Below, in pieces: positions 31,648 through 38,468 of a stretch of DNA of 38,468 bases. The number at the start of each line of letters is the position of its first letter. Positions within the stretch are counted from its first letter, which is position 1. The notes under the pieces were generated by a model that saw nothing but the letters and a program-made list of their open reading frames with translations, was not told the DNA's origin and searched no databases. The translations under genes were made by a program, and so were the position numbers. The stretch lies in the NCBI GenBank assembly GCA_913774845.1, contig CAJYJO010000022.1:1-38468 (forward strand), given 5' to 3'. The stretch is from an uncultured Microbacterium sp. GTDB taxonomy: Bacteria; Actinomycetota; Actinomycetes; Actinomycetales; Microbacteriaceae.

Positions 31648-31693
31648 GAACGACAGAACCGCCCCGGCTGACGCCGGGGCGGTTCTGTCGTTC
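31648..31693. terminator. Strong bidirectional hairpin terminator
   Basis: A perfect 21-bp stem (gaacgacagaaccgccccggc and its complement) with loop TGAC lies between the convergent stops at 31641 and 31702. The outer CCCG/CGGG also pair. T-rich ends are modest (GTTCT). Confidence 0.85.
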
Positions 31694-31701
31694 TACGGGT
31701 C

Positions 31702-32670
31702 TCAGCGCGCCGAGATCGTCCAGCCGGCCTCGTGCGAGGCACCGGGGTCGAGCGAGACGACGCCGGTGGCGAAGTCGTACCGGTCGTCGTTGAACGCGTC
31801 GGGGGCGCAGGTCATCGGCTCGACAGCGAGCCCGGCACGGTGCCCGGGCGTTCCGGGGCCGGCGGGGAGGTCGGCGGTGTGGATCTGCACCCAGGAGCAC
31901 TCCGCCCCCCAGCTCATGGCGACGCCCGTGCCCGTCGGATCGGTGACGGTCACGGTGGCGCGGCCGTCGGCATCCCGGATCAGACCGGTGTAGGCGTGAT
32001 CGATCTCGACGGCGCCGAGGACGCGCTGATCCCGGTAGTCGAAACGGTCGGCGTCGACGGCGACGGATGCCAGCGCCACCGGCGACAGGCGGTCGGGCGT
32101 GACCTCGAGCACGGTGTCGGCCGGGAGGTGCAGGCTCCACTCGTCGAGGGCCGCGGGGCCGGCGACCAGATACGGGTGCGGGCCGGTCCCCCAGGGTGCG
32201 GGCGTGTCCGACAGGTTCGTCGCGCGGACGGTCTGGGTGAGACCGTCGACGTCGAGTCGGTACGTGGTCGACACGACGAGCCACCAGGGATACCCCGCCT
32301 GCGCGGGCACGGTCGCGGTGAGCGTGACCGCGTCGGTTGAGGCGTCGGACACGTTCCAATCGACCCACGACAGCAGCCCGTGCAGCGCGTGGCCGCGATT
32401 CGGCTCGGTCAGCGGGAGCTGGTGCTCGACGCCGTCGAAGCGGTGGATGCCGTCGACGACGCGGTTCGGCCACGGGGCGAGCGTCGTCCCGCGGTAGGCG
32501 GGGCGCAGTTCATCGGCCTCGAAGGGCACGACGAGGTCGCGGCCCTCGAAGGTGAGGAAGCGGAGGGAGGCGCCGACGCTCGCGATCGCGGCTTCATAGC
32601 CGTGGGCGCGGAGGACGACGGGGGTGCCCGAGACGAGCGTGGGCGTCTCGGTGGGAACGGCAGCGGTCAT
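31702..32670 (-). CDS. Aldose 1-epimerase (galactose mutarotase) family protein
   Basis: 322 residues. Beta-sandwich mutarotase fold with the usual anchors: LAPWPNRVVDG (sugar-binding Asn-Arg), the His of RGHALHGLL, the catalytic His of GTGPHPYL, and the catalytic Glu in GLAVEPMTCAPDAFN, which is the signature of the actinobacterial YihR-like group. ATG 32670 is supported by GATAAT exactly 6 nt upstream. It should equilibrate alpha and beta anomers of a hexose or pentose; which one is unknown. Single gene, terminated by the hairpin shared with the zinc-ribbon gene. Confidence 0.9.
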   Translation of the reverse strand: MTAAVPTETPTLVSGTPVVLRAHGYEAAIASVGASLRFLTFEGRDLVVPFEADELRPAYRGTTLAPWPNRVVDGIHRFDGVEHQLPLTEPNRGHALHGLLSWVDWNVSDASTDAVTLTATVPAQAGYPWWLVVSTTYRLDVDGLTQTVRATNLSDTPAPWGTGPHPYLVAGPAALDEWSLHLPADTVLEVTPDRLSPVALASVAVDADRFDYRDQRVLGAVEIDHAYTGLIRDADGRATVTVTDPTGTGVAMSWGAECSWVQIHTADLPAGPGTPGHRAGLAVEPMTCAPDAFNDDRYDFATGVVSLDPGASHEAGWTISAR

Positions 32671-32676
32671 GTCGCC

Positions 32677-32682
32677 ATTATC
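32677..32682 (-). promoter_or_regulatory. Leaderless -10 box (GATAAT, 6 nt before ATG 32670)
   Basis: Near-consensus hexamer with no ribosome site before the ATG. Confidence 0.5.
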
Positions 32683-32737
32683 CCGGCCGCCGGACCGATA
32701 CCCGGTCATCGCGATATCGAGGTGTTATCCGAACAGA

Positions 32738-32773
32738 CGAAATGCCTCGACCCGTGCGGGTCGAGGCATTTCG
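32738..32773 (-). terminator. Terminator downstream of the CsbD gene
   Basis: Perfect 16-bp stem (CGAAATGCCTCGACCC / complement) with a 4-nt loop, 11 nt after the CsbD stop. The arm ends ATTTCG, giving a short U-rich 3' side. Confidence 0.85.
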
Positions 32774-32784
32774 AGGAGGGCGAC

Positions 32785-32955
32785 TTACTTGAAGGCGTCC
32801 TTGACGTTCTCGCCGGCCTGCTTGGCGTGGGCCTTGGTCTGGTCGGCCTGACCCTCGGCCTCGAGGCGCTCGTTGTTCGTCGCCTTGCCCGCGGCTTCCT
32901 TCGCCTTGCCAGCAATGTTCTCCGCGGCGTTCTTGATCTTGTCGTCGAGTCCCAT
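32785..32955 (-). CDS. CsbD family small stress protein
   Basis: 56 residues: MGLDDKIKNAAENIAGKAKE, then AAGKATNNERLEAEGQADQT and a Lys/Ala-rich amphipathic end. The GKAKEAAGKATN and LEAEGQADQ blocks define CsbD/YjbJ-like proteins, abundant small proteins induced under general stress; molecular role unknown. GGGAGGAG 6 nt before ATG 32955 is a strong ribosome site, matching high expression. Terminated by the hairpin at 32738-32773. Confidence 0.93.
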   Translation of the reverse strand: MGLDDKIKNAAENIAGKAKEAAGKATNNERLEAEGQADQTKAHAKQAGENVKDAFK

Positions 32956-33072
32956 AGTCGGCTCCTCCCGTGTGGTCTTCGGGTAATTCCCGATGTGCGT
33001 ACACGGTAAGTCGCCGACGCCGAGCGGAAAGGGGGGCTTGAAATTCAGCTCACGGTGAGGCAGTTCTGCGAT

Positions 33073-33078
33073 TAGGTT
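33073..33078 (+). promoter_or_regulatory. Possible -10 box (TAGGTT) for the carboxypeptidase gene
   Basis: TAnnnT box 30 nt before GTG 33108, leaving room for a 22-nt leader with the GGAGGA site. No good -35. Confidence 0.4.
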
Positions 33079-33107
33079 CGAGAGGTGGGCACCCCGGAGG
33101 AATTGTC

Positions 33108-34415
33108 GTGAGCACCCTCGCTGATTTCGGCGACCTCCTCGAGCACGCCCCGGACGAACCCCCGCGAGGCGGCCGGGCCGGTCGTGTCGCCCTCGTCGTC
33201 TTCCTGGTCCTGGTGCTGCTCACCCTCGGCGGAGGGGGCGGATACGTCTGGTGGGCCTCCGCCGCCGCGCTGCCCGCGCCTACCGTCACCTCGCAGACGC
33301 CGACCGCGAACGCCGGGGCCGCGGCATCCCTCGTCCTGCCGTCGGGTGGATCGATGCTCGTGAGCGTCGAGGGCGGGCAGGACTACCTGGGCCCGGATGC
33401 CGCTGGCACCTTCGCCTCCGCGGGAGGAAACGATCCGAGGCCGCTCGCGAGCATCTCCAAGCTCATCACCGCGCTGGTCGTGCTCGACGCACACCCGCTC
33501 GACGGCCCGGGCGATCCCGGACCCACCATCGCGTACACGGACGCCGACACCGACCTGTACGACCAGTTCTACGTGCAGGGCGCCGTCGTCGCGCGCATGC
33601 CCGACGGGCTCCGCCTGTCGCTGCACGACTCCCTCGAGACCATGCTGCTGCCCTCCGCCGCCAACTACGCGGTCGCCATCGCCCGCTGGGGCTTCGGCTC
33701 CGAGAGCGCGTACGTGCAGGCGGCCCGGTCGTGGCTGAGCGAGAACGGCCTGAACGACACCCGCATCGTGGATGCCACCGGCATCGACGCGCGCAACACC
33801 AGCACACCGAGCGACCTTCTCGCCCTCGGACGTCTCGCCGCCGCCAACCCGGTGATCGCCGCGATCGTCGCCACCCCCTCCGCGGTGATCGAGGGCCTCG
33901 GGGCGATCAGCAACACGAACGATCTGATCGGCACGCTCGGAATCTCGGGCCTGAAGACCGGCAACCTCGGCGAGGGCACCTTCAACCTGCTCTTCACGGC
34001 GTCGCTGGACGTCGGCATCGGCGCCCCGCTGCGCCTCACCGGCGCGCGTCTGGGCGGCGAGACCCACGACAGCACCGACCAGGACGTGCTCTCGTTCCTG
34101 CAGAGCGTGAAAGACGGCTTCCACGTCCTCCCTCTCGGCACCGCGGGCGACGAGATCGGCACCATCTCGACCCCATGGGGCGCCGAAGCGACGCTCGTCC
34201 TCGCCAAGAACGCGTCGCTGCGCACCTGGTCCGACACCCCCGTCGCCGTAGCGCTCGACACCACCACCCCACAGAGCTTCGCCGACGGCGAGGTGGTCGG
34301 CACGGTGACCTGGACCGCCGGACCCGAGACGGCGACGTCCAGCGTGAAGATCGCCGGCGCCATCGAGGAGCCGTCGCTGTGGTGGCGGTTGACCCATCCC
34401 GCGGACCTGGGCTGA
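33108..34415 (+). CDS. D-alanyl-D-alanine carboxypeptidase-like protein (penicillin-binding, S11 type)
   Basis: 435 residues. A short cytoplasmic N-terminus, one membrane anchor (about 28-50), an Ala/Thr linker, then a serine-type penicillin-binding domain acting on peptidoglycan outside the membrane. Active-site motifs: SxxK as Ser115-I-S-Lys118 (ASISKLITA), KTG at 283-285 (SGLKTGNLGEG). Motif 2 reads PSAANYA at Ser183, where the usual SxN would have Asn at 185 but has Ala, with Asn at 186. The C-terminal ~100 residues resemble the beta domain of such enzymes. GTG 33108 with GGAGGA 7 nt upstream is a clear start. Possible roles are trimming of stem peptides or a low-activity homologue. Confidence 0.85.
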   Translation: MSTLADFGDLLEHAPDEPPRGGRAGRVALVVFLVLVLLTLGGGGGYVWWASAAALPAPTVTSQTPTANAGAAASLVLPSGGSMLVSVEGGQDYLGPDAAGTFASAGGNDPRPLASISKLITALVVLDAHPLDGPGDPGPTIAYTDADTDLYDQFYVQGAVVARMPDGLRLSLHDSLETMLLPSAANYAVAIARWGFGSESAYVQAARSWLSENGLNDTRIVDATGIDARNTSTPSDLLALGRLAAANPVIAAIVATPSAVIEGLGAISNTNDLIGTLGISGLKTGNLGEGTFNLLFTASLDVGIGAPLRLTGARLGGETHDSTDQDVLSFLQSVKDGFHVLPLGTAGDEIGTISTPWGAEATLVLAKNASLRTWSDTPVAVALDTTTPQSFADGEVVGTVTWTAGPETATSSVKIAGAIEEPSLWWRLTHPADLG

Positions 34416-34525
34416 GCGCCGCTCCAGCTCCCGCTGGATGAGAACGCATGGAGCGGATGCCGAGCAGCCGAGGTCTCGACCATCGAACGTGTCCCGGCGC
34501 GTTGCCGCGGCGTCGATCCGGTCGA

Positions 34526-34531
34526 TAGCGT
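34526..34531 (+). promoter_or_regulatory. Leaderless -10 box (TAGCGT, 6 nt before ATG 34538)
   Basis: TAnnnT box at leaderless spacing; no ribosome site before the ATG. Confidence 0.45.
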
Positions 34532-34537
34532 TCGCGT

Positions 34538-35206
34538 ATGCGGCGAACCACTCCCTGCCTGACGATCGCTCTGGCCGCGGCCCTGACCCTCAGCGCTTGC
34601 GTGCCGGAGCCGGCCGCGGAACCGACGCCGACCGGCGCGGCCGAGCCGGCGTTCACGCCGACCGTGAAGCCGACGCCGACGGCGCCGCCCGGCTCTGACA
34701 CGGCAGCGCCGGCGAGTGACGCCGTGCTGATCGTGCAACTCGACAGCGCCTCCATCGCCGCCGGCTCGACACTCGACTATTCGATCGATGCCGTCGATGC
34801 GTGGACGGCGGCCCTCGGCTCCGCTCCAACGCAGTCGGCAGTGAAAGGGCCCTACGGCGGCACTCTCGACGAGACAGCCCTGGACTGGCCCGGCCTCACG
34901 GTCACCGTTCCGAATGACGGATCCACGCACGGCGCCTCCGTCCGCGTGTCCGAGCCGACGGTCGCCGGCCACCCTGTCGTCACCACGGGCGGCATCGGTG
35001 TGGGATCCACTCGGGCCGAGGCGGTCGCGGCAGGCGCGACCGAGGGCTTCGATGCCACGGAACTGCGCCTCGACACCCGTGACGTTCCCGGCACGCAGTC
35101 GCTTCAGCGGCCGGGCGAAGTGGGTCGCGAGTACGTGATGCTGGTCCTCGACGGCGATGCCGTCATTCAGATCATCCTGCCGGGCGACGACTTCAGCGAC
35201 ATCTGA
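34538..35206 (+). CDS. Lipoprotein of unknown function
   Basis: 222 residues. Signal peptide MRRTTPCLTIALAAALTL with lipobox LSAC (Cys21), then a Pro/Thr-rich spacer (about 22-55) typical of proteins that cross the thick wall. A globular mature part of about 160 residues has the blocks LDYSIDAVDAWTAALGS and GGIGVGSTRAEAVAAGA, the latter like the short repeats in lipoproteins that compare wall or solute state. No catalytic motif is visible and I do not recognise the family. Start ATG 34538 is supported by the TAGCGT box. It lies between the carboxypeptidase and ADP-ribosylglycohydrolase genes, each with its own promoter. Confidence 0.8.
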   Translation: MRRTTPCLTIALAAALTLSACVPEPAAEPTPTGAAEPAFTPTVKPTPTAPPGSDTAAPASDAVLIVQLDSASIAAGSTLDYSIDAVDAWTAALGSAPTQSAVKGPYGGTLDETALDWPGLTVTVPNDGSTHGASVRVSEPTVAGHPVVTTGGIGVGSTRAEAVAAGATEGFDATELRLDTRDVPGTQSLQRPGEVGREYVMLVLDGDAVIQIILPGDDFSDI

Positions 35207-35219
35207 GCGAGCGCCCTCC

Positions 35220-35225
35220 TAGGCT
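35220..35225 (+). promoter_or_regulatory. Leaderless -10 box (TAGGCT, 7 nt before ATG 35233)
   Basis: Same hexamer and spacing as at 26025-26030 and 15756-15761. Confidence 0.55.
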
Positions 35226-35232
35226 GGGCTCC

Positions 35233-36171
35233 ATGACCGCCCTCTCCCCCGCCCAGGTCGACCGCGCGGTCGGCGCCGTCCTCGTGTCCGCCGCGGGAGA
35301 CGCCCTCGGATCGGCGTACGAGTTCGGCCCGGCCCTCGCCGACGACGTCGTACCCGCCTTCGGCCGCGGGCGCTTCGGCCACGGCGAGCGCGAGTGGACC
35401 GACGACACGAGCATGGCCGTCCCGATCCTCGACGAGCTCGCCGCCGGTCACCGGCTCGACGACGCCACCTCGCTCGAGACCATCGTCCGCCGGTGGAAGG
35501 AGTGGGCGCGCGACGCCCTCGACGTGGGGGCGCAGACGCGCCAGGTGCTTTCGCGCATCCCCGCCGACGGACGACTGGATGCCATCACCGCGGCCTCCCG
35601 TGCCGTGCACGACACCACGGGTCGCAGTGGCGGGAACGGCTCCCTCATGCGTACAGGACCGGTGGCCCTCGGTTACCTGGATCGGCCGGGGGAGGAGCTT
35701 GCCGGGGCCGCGGGCGCCGTCGCCCGGCTGACCCACTGGGAAGACGACAATCTCGACGCGTGCGCGCTCTGGTGCGGGGCGATCCGGCACGGCATCCTGA
35801 CCGGAGAGCTGGACGTGCGCGCGCATCTCGACCTCGTGCCCGCCGAGCGACGCGAGCGCTGGGCGGACCTCATCGACGCGACCGAGGGCAGACACCCCCG
35901 CGACTTCGAGCAGGCGAACGGCTGGATTGTGCGGGCGTTCCAGGGTGCCCTCGCCGCCGTCGCGGGAGCATCGACCCCACTGGAGGCTATCGAGCGCGCC
36001 GTCCGCGGCGGCAACGACACCGACACGGTCGCGGCGATCGCGGGGTCGCTCGCCGGAGCCGTGTGGGGCGCGGACGCTCTGCCCGCCTCGCACACGACGG
36101 GGCTGCACGGCTGGCCGGGCATCGGAGGCGACGATCTCGCGCGACGGGCGCGGGCGGCGATCGGCGCCTGA
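35233..36171 (+). CDS. ADP-ribosylglycohydrolase family protein (DraG/ARH type)
   Basis: 312 residues. N-terminal VGAVLVSAAGDALGSAYEFG is the usual start of the fold. Metal-binding acidic clusters are present: EWTDDTSMAVPIL (first site) and GGNDTDTVAAIAGSLAGA (second site), plus GRSGGNGSLMRTGPVAL. The two binuclear Mg site Asp pairs appear intact, so hydrolysis of ADP-ribose from a protein, nucleic acid or small molecule is expected. No ADP-ribosyltransferase gene is in the window. ATG 35233 has a TAGGCT box 7 nt upstream and no ribosome site. The next gene starts 93 nt after the stop in the same frame. Confidence 0.92.
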   Translation: MTALSPAQVDRAVGAVLVSAAGDALGSAYEFGPALADDVVPAFGRGRFGHGEREWTDDTSMAVPILDELAAGHRLDDATSLETIVRRWKEWARDALDVGAQTRQVLSRIPADGRLDAITAASRAVHDTTGRSGGNGSLMRTGPVALGYLDRPGEELAGAAGAVARLTHWEDDNLDACALWCGAIRHGILTGELDVRAHLDLVPAERRERWADLIDATEGRHPRDFEQANGWIVRAFQGALAAVAGASTPLEAIERAVRGGNDTDTVAAIAGSLAGAVWGADALPASHTTGLHGWPGIGGDDLARRARAAIGA

Positions 36172-36264
36172 CGTGCACGGCGCCCCTCCGACCACCGCGA
36201 TTCGACCTGGGAGCGCGATGACGCGCGCTATCGGATCTGGACCTTCGATGGTCCCGACAACGCC

Positions 36265-36807
36265 GTGACGACGTTCGATCTGACCGATGCCACCGTCGAG
36301 GACGCCCTGGAGGCTGCGCACGCGATGTCGCGCGGCGACGAGCTCCTGTGGTCGCTGGCGTTGGTGGAGCGCGACGAACGGGGGCTCCCCGGCCTGTTGT
36401 GGCTCTCGGGCATGGACTACACCGACGCCCCCGGCTCGGCGCGCGAGTGGCGCCGGCGCCGTCAGATGCAGGACCGCTACCTCATGGCGCGGTCGAAGCG
36501 CGGTCTCCCGCTGGTGCTGCCGAACGGGTTGCGCGTCATCCGCGTCTTCCCCGAATGGACCGACGGCGAGCCCCTCTGGGAGAGCTTCAGCGATGACTAC
36601 CACCTGACCGGCGCGGCTCTGGGTCTCTCTCCTGAGCTGAGCGCGGACCTGCGGGACTGGAACGCCCGTTGGTCGATGCGCACGGAGGACGCCGTCGATG
36701 ACGGGTGGGAGGACGAGGGCCTCGCCCTCGTCGCGCGACTGCGGATCGAGCTCGACGGGGTCGCCGAGGTTCGGCCGGAGTTCCTGACGGACTCCGCGGG
36801 GAGCTGA
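36265..36807 (+). CDS. Hypothetical protein, apparently missing its normal start
   Basis: From GTG 36265 it encodes 180 residues: TFDLTDATVEDALEAAHAMS, LLWSLALVERDERGLPGLLW, LSGMDYTDAP, an Arg-rich segment, LVLPNGLRVIRVFPEWTDG and FSDDYHL. No membrane segment or signal. I do not recognise the family. Protein-like sequence continues upstream in the same frame as DSTWERDDARYRIWTFDGPD back to about 36199, with no start codon before the ADP-ribosylglycohydrolase stop at 36171. The true N-terminus was therefore probably about 20 residues longer and its start has been lost or altered. No ribosome site or TAnnnT box stands before GTG 36265; a shortened product or a decaying gene are both possible. 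Confidence 0.6.
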   Translation: MTTFDLTDATVEDALEAAHAMSRGDELLWSLALVERDERGLPGLLWLSGMDYTDAPGSAREWRRRRQMQDRYLMARSKRGLPLVLPNGLRVIRVFPEWTDGEPLWESFSDDYHLTGAALGLSPELSADLRDWNARWSMRTEDAVDDGWEDEGLALVARLRIELDGVAEVRPEFLTDSAGS

Positions 36808-36907
36808 CGCGAAGCCGCGCGGGCCACCCGGTTGTTCGTCTCGTCGCGGCCATGACCTCCGCGTTCGGGCCGGGACCACGACAGCCGCAGACGCAAGAAG
36901 ACCACAA

Positions 36908-37444
36908 CTATGCGAGCGGCGAACTCCCGAGCGCATCGACGAGAATCCTCGGGTTGATGTCGAGGTTCTCGGCGGAAACCGTGCGACGCCGCAGCTTACG
37001 CCCGTCCCGCCGGGTGAAGACCACGACGGCCGTCCGCAGCACACCGGATGCCGGACGGAGCTCTGCGGTCGTTCCTTCGCGGCCCCATTCCTCGGCACGG
37101 ACCCGAGGAGCGAACCCCGACGGTCGTTCGAGGGCGGGGAAGTGCACGCTCGTTGGGGTGATCGCGACCGCGAACTCGGGCAAGCGGGGCCGTCGGCGGA
37201 TCTGACGAACACCCAGCGCGCCGATGGCGAGCGGAACGATGAGCATTGGGGCGAGCACGAGCGCGGCCTCGATCTGGCCGTCCGCGGCCATGACCACTAT
37301 AGGTAGCGACGTGATGAGTCCCCACAGCACGCCGAGCGCGATCATCGCGACGCCTTGCACGCGCACAAGCTTCTGAAGCGTCTGTTCGGCAGCTGCTCGC
37401 TTGGCCGGGTCGTAGTGCGCTACGACCGAAGTGGCGTGGTTCAT
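36908..37444 (-). CDS. Two-TM membrane protein with PH-like (bPH) C-terminal domain, hypothetical
   Basis: 178 residues from ATG 37444. A cytosolic N-terminus (HATSVVAHYDPAKRAAAEQ) leads to two close membrane segments (VAMIALGVLWGLITSLPIVV and LVLAPMLIVPLAIGALGV) and a soluble C-terminal part. That part shows RRPRLPEFAVAITPTSVHFP, VRAEEWGREGTTAEL and VVFTRRDGRKLRRRTVSAENLDINP, a beta-rich layout resembling bacterial PH domains. Function unknown. A longer start (GTG 37495) would extend into the insertion-sequence end and is rejected. The IS may have displaced or replaced its promoter, and no clear ribosome site is seen. Convergent with the unknown gene 36265-36807, with no obvious terminator between. 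Confidence 0.65.
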   Translation of the reverse strand: MNHATSVVAHYDPAKRAAAEQTLQKLVRVQGVAMIALGVLWGLITSLPIVVMAADGQIEAALVLAPMLIVPLAIGALGVRQIRRRPRLPEFAVAITPTSVHFPALERPSGFAPRVRAEEWGREGTTAELRPASGVLRTAVVVFTRRDGRKLRRRTVSAENLDINPRILVDALGSSPLA

Positions 37445-37469
37445 GTCGCGCTCAACGCCCGGTCGTTCC

Positions 37470-38468
37470 TGTCGTCGAAAATCTCTTTCGGGCACGTGCT
37501 AGGTGTGCTGCCCAGGCAGGTTGGTCAATCTGCTGATGGGTGGGTGGCCGCCGATCGCGGTGTGGGGCCTGTGGTGATTGTACGAGTGCAGCCAGGTCGG
37601 GAGCGCGTTGCGGCGGGCTGATTCGGAGTTGTCGTGCCGGGCGTAGGCTCAGCCGTCGGCGAGAGTGCGGTGGAAGCGTTCAATCTTCCCGTTCGTCTGC
37701 GGCCGGTAGGGGCGAGTCCGTTTCGGTCGGATGTTCATTTCCGTGCAGGCGTCACGCCAGGCGAAGGACCGGTAGGCAGAGCCGTTGTCGGAGAGCACGC
37801 GTTCGACGATGACACCACGCGCGGCGAACCAGCCGACCGCGCGACGCAGAACGGCGACGGCGGTGGCGGCGGTCTCGTCGTCGTGGATCTCGGCGTAAGC
37901 GACGCGGGAGTGGTCGTCGACGACCGTGTGGATGAACGCGGTCCCGGTGATCATGTCTCCAGCGATGCCGCGCTTGCCGGTGCGTCTCGCGGTGATCGCG
38001 CGGTTACGGTCGCCTTGGAACCGGCCGACGTAGCGCCAGCCGCCGCCGTCGGGGATGTTGCCGAGCTTCTTCACGTCGACGTGGATCATCGAGCCGGGAT
38101 ACTCGTGCTCATAGCGGCGAGCGGGCTCCCCGGTGCGGACATCGATATGGCTGAGCCGGTTGATCCGACACCGGGCGAGGACCGCGTGAACGGTCGAGGC
38201 GGGCATCCCCAGCTGAGCGCCGATCCCGACTGGTCCCAGCCGCTGCTTCCACCGCAGATGCACGACCTTGCGAACCAGCTGCCGCGGTGTCTTGTTCGGG
38301 CTCGAGTGCGGACGAGATGAGCGATCCAGCATGCCCACCTCGCCCATCTCGACATAGCGGCGCGCCCACCGTTGAGCAGTGCGCCACGACACCCGGAAGT
38401 AGCTGGCGGCCGCAGCGACGGACCAGCCGTCATCAACGACCTGTCGGGCGAGCCGGAGCCGTTGGCGA
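37470..38468 (-). mobile_element. IS481-like insertion sequence, one end outside the window
   Basis: Built around the broken transposase gene. The inner end is probably near 37470, where TGTCGTCGAAAATCTC begins with the TGT usual for this group. The terminal inverted repeat cannot be confirmed because the other end lies beyond the window. The element sits 26 nt from the start of the two-TM gene and probably replaced its upstream region. Confidence 0.6.
37499..38468 (-). pseudogene. IS481-family transposase with a premature stop, partial at window edge
   Basis: The frame is open from the window edge (in-frame HTH part RLRLARQVVDDGWSVAAAAS) through a DDE domain: HVDVKKLGNIPDGGGW, TVVDDHSRVAYAEI, VLSDNGSAYRS and PYRPQTNGKIERFHRTLADG. 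A TGA at 37649-37651 then interrupts it. The same frame continues as AYARHDNSESARRNALPTWL, HSYNHHRPHTAIGGHPPISR and LTNLPGQHT to a TAG at 37499-37501, the standard IS481 C-terminus. Relatives have Trp (TGG) where TGA stands, so this is a one-base nonsense change. The catalytic D, D and E precede the stop, so a protein short of 50 residues could be made, but activity is doubtful. Confidence 0.9.

Noticed and set aside
37445-37495. Upstream start GTG 37495 for the two-TM protein
   Set aside because: The added residues would be encoded by the probable IS end, not by the gene.

Overview
The window is high-GC DNA from an actinobacterium. Codon usage, an in-frame 'ccttcgacaggctcagggacc' family repeat, frequent GGATGCC words and many leaderless starts behind a TAnnnT box suggest Microbacteriaceae, most likely Microbacterium. 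The genus is an inference from the sequence; no search was run.

Layout. 1-4403 (-): an oligopeptide/dipeptide ABC importer operon (binding protein, two permeases, one ATPase cut by the window edge). 4568-7163: a CPBP-type membrane protease homologue and an orphan family-5 solute-binding lipoprotein. 7281-7363: a long near-perfect hairpin. 7419-12280 (-): the glycine cleavage operon gcvT-gcvH-gcvP behind a tandem glycine riboswitch; gcvT carries an in-frame insertion of 21-bp tandem repeats. 12310-15748 (-): a type VII-secretion-like cassette (98-aa EspC/WXG-like protein, WXG-DUF1023 alpha/beta hydrolase, lipoprotein) with a second lipoprotein copy and a decayed chimeric copy between them. The cassette abuts the severed 3' end of a LuxR-type regulator gene on the other strand. 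15990-17165 (-): a MarP-like membrane serine protease. 17246-17510: a 105-bp tandem repeat. 17568-24024 (+): NAD synthesis operon nrtR-nadA-nadB-nadC-cysteine desulfurase, extended by a glycosyltransferase.

24074-27705: divergent ABC exporter and MFS exporter with repeated CGATGTCGG elements between them. 27905-31641: a 46-aa Cys-rich protein, a DJ-1/PfpI protein, an Fpg/Nei glycosylase, an SPFH/flotillin-like protein and a zinc-ribbon protein. 31702-36807: an aldose 1-epimerase, CsbD, a D-Ala-D-Ala carboxypeptidase, a lipoprotein, an ADP-ribosylglycohydrolase and an unknown gene that may have lost its start. 36908-38468: a two-TM PH-like protein and an IS481-type transposase gene with a premature stop, cut by the window edge.

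The best-connected units are the riboswitch-controlled Gcv system and the NAD operon, where the cysteine desulfurase probably serves the Fe-S cluster of NadA and NrtR senses ADP-ribose/NAD state. The most unusual region is the secretion-like cassette at 12.3-15.9 kb, which shows duplication, gene fusion by deletion, and a disrupted neighbour marking its edge. No tRNA, rRNA or CRISPR array was seen.
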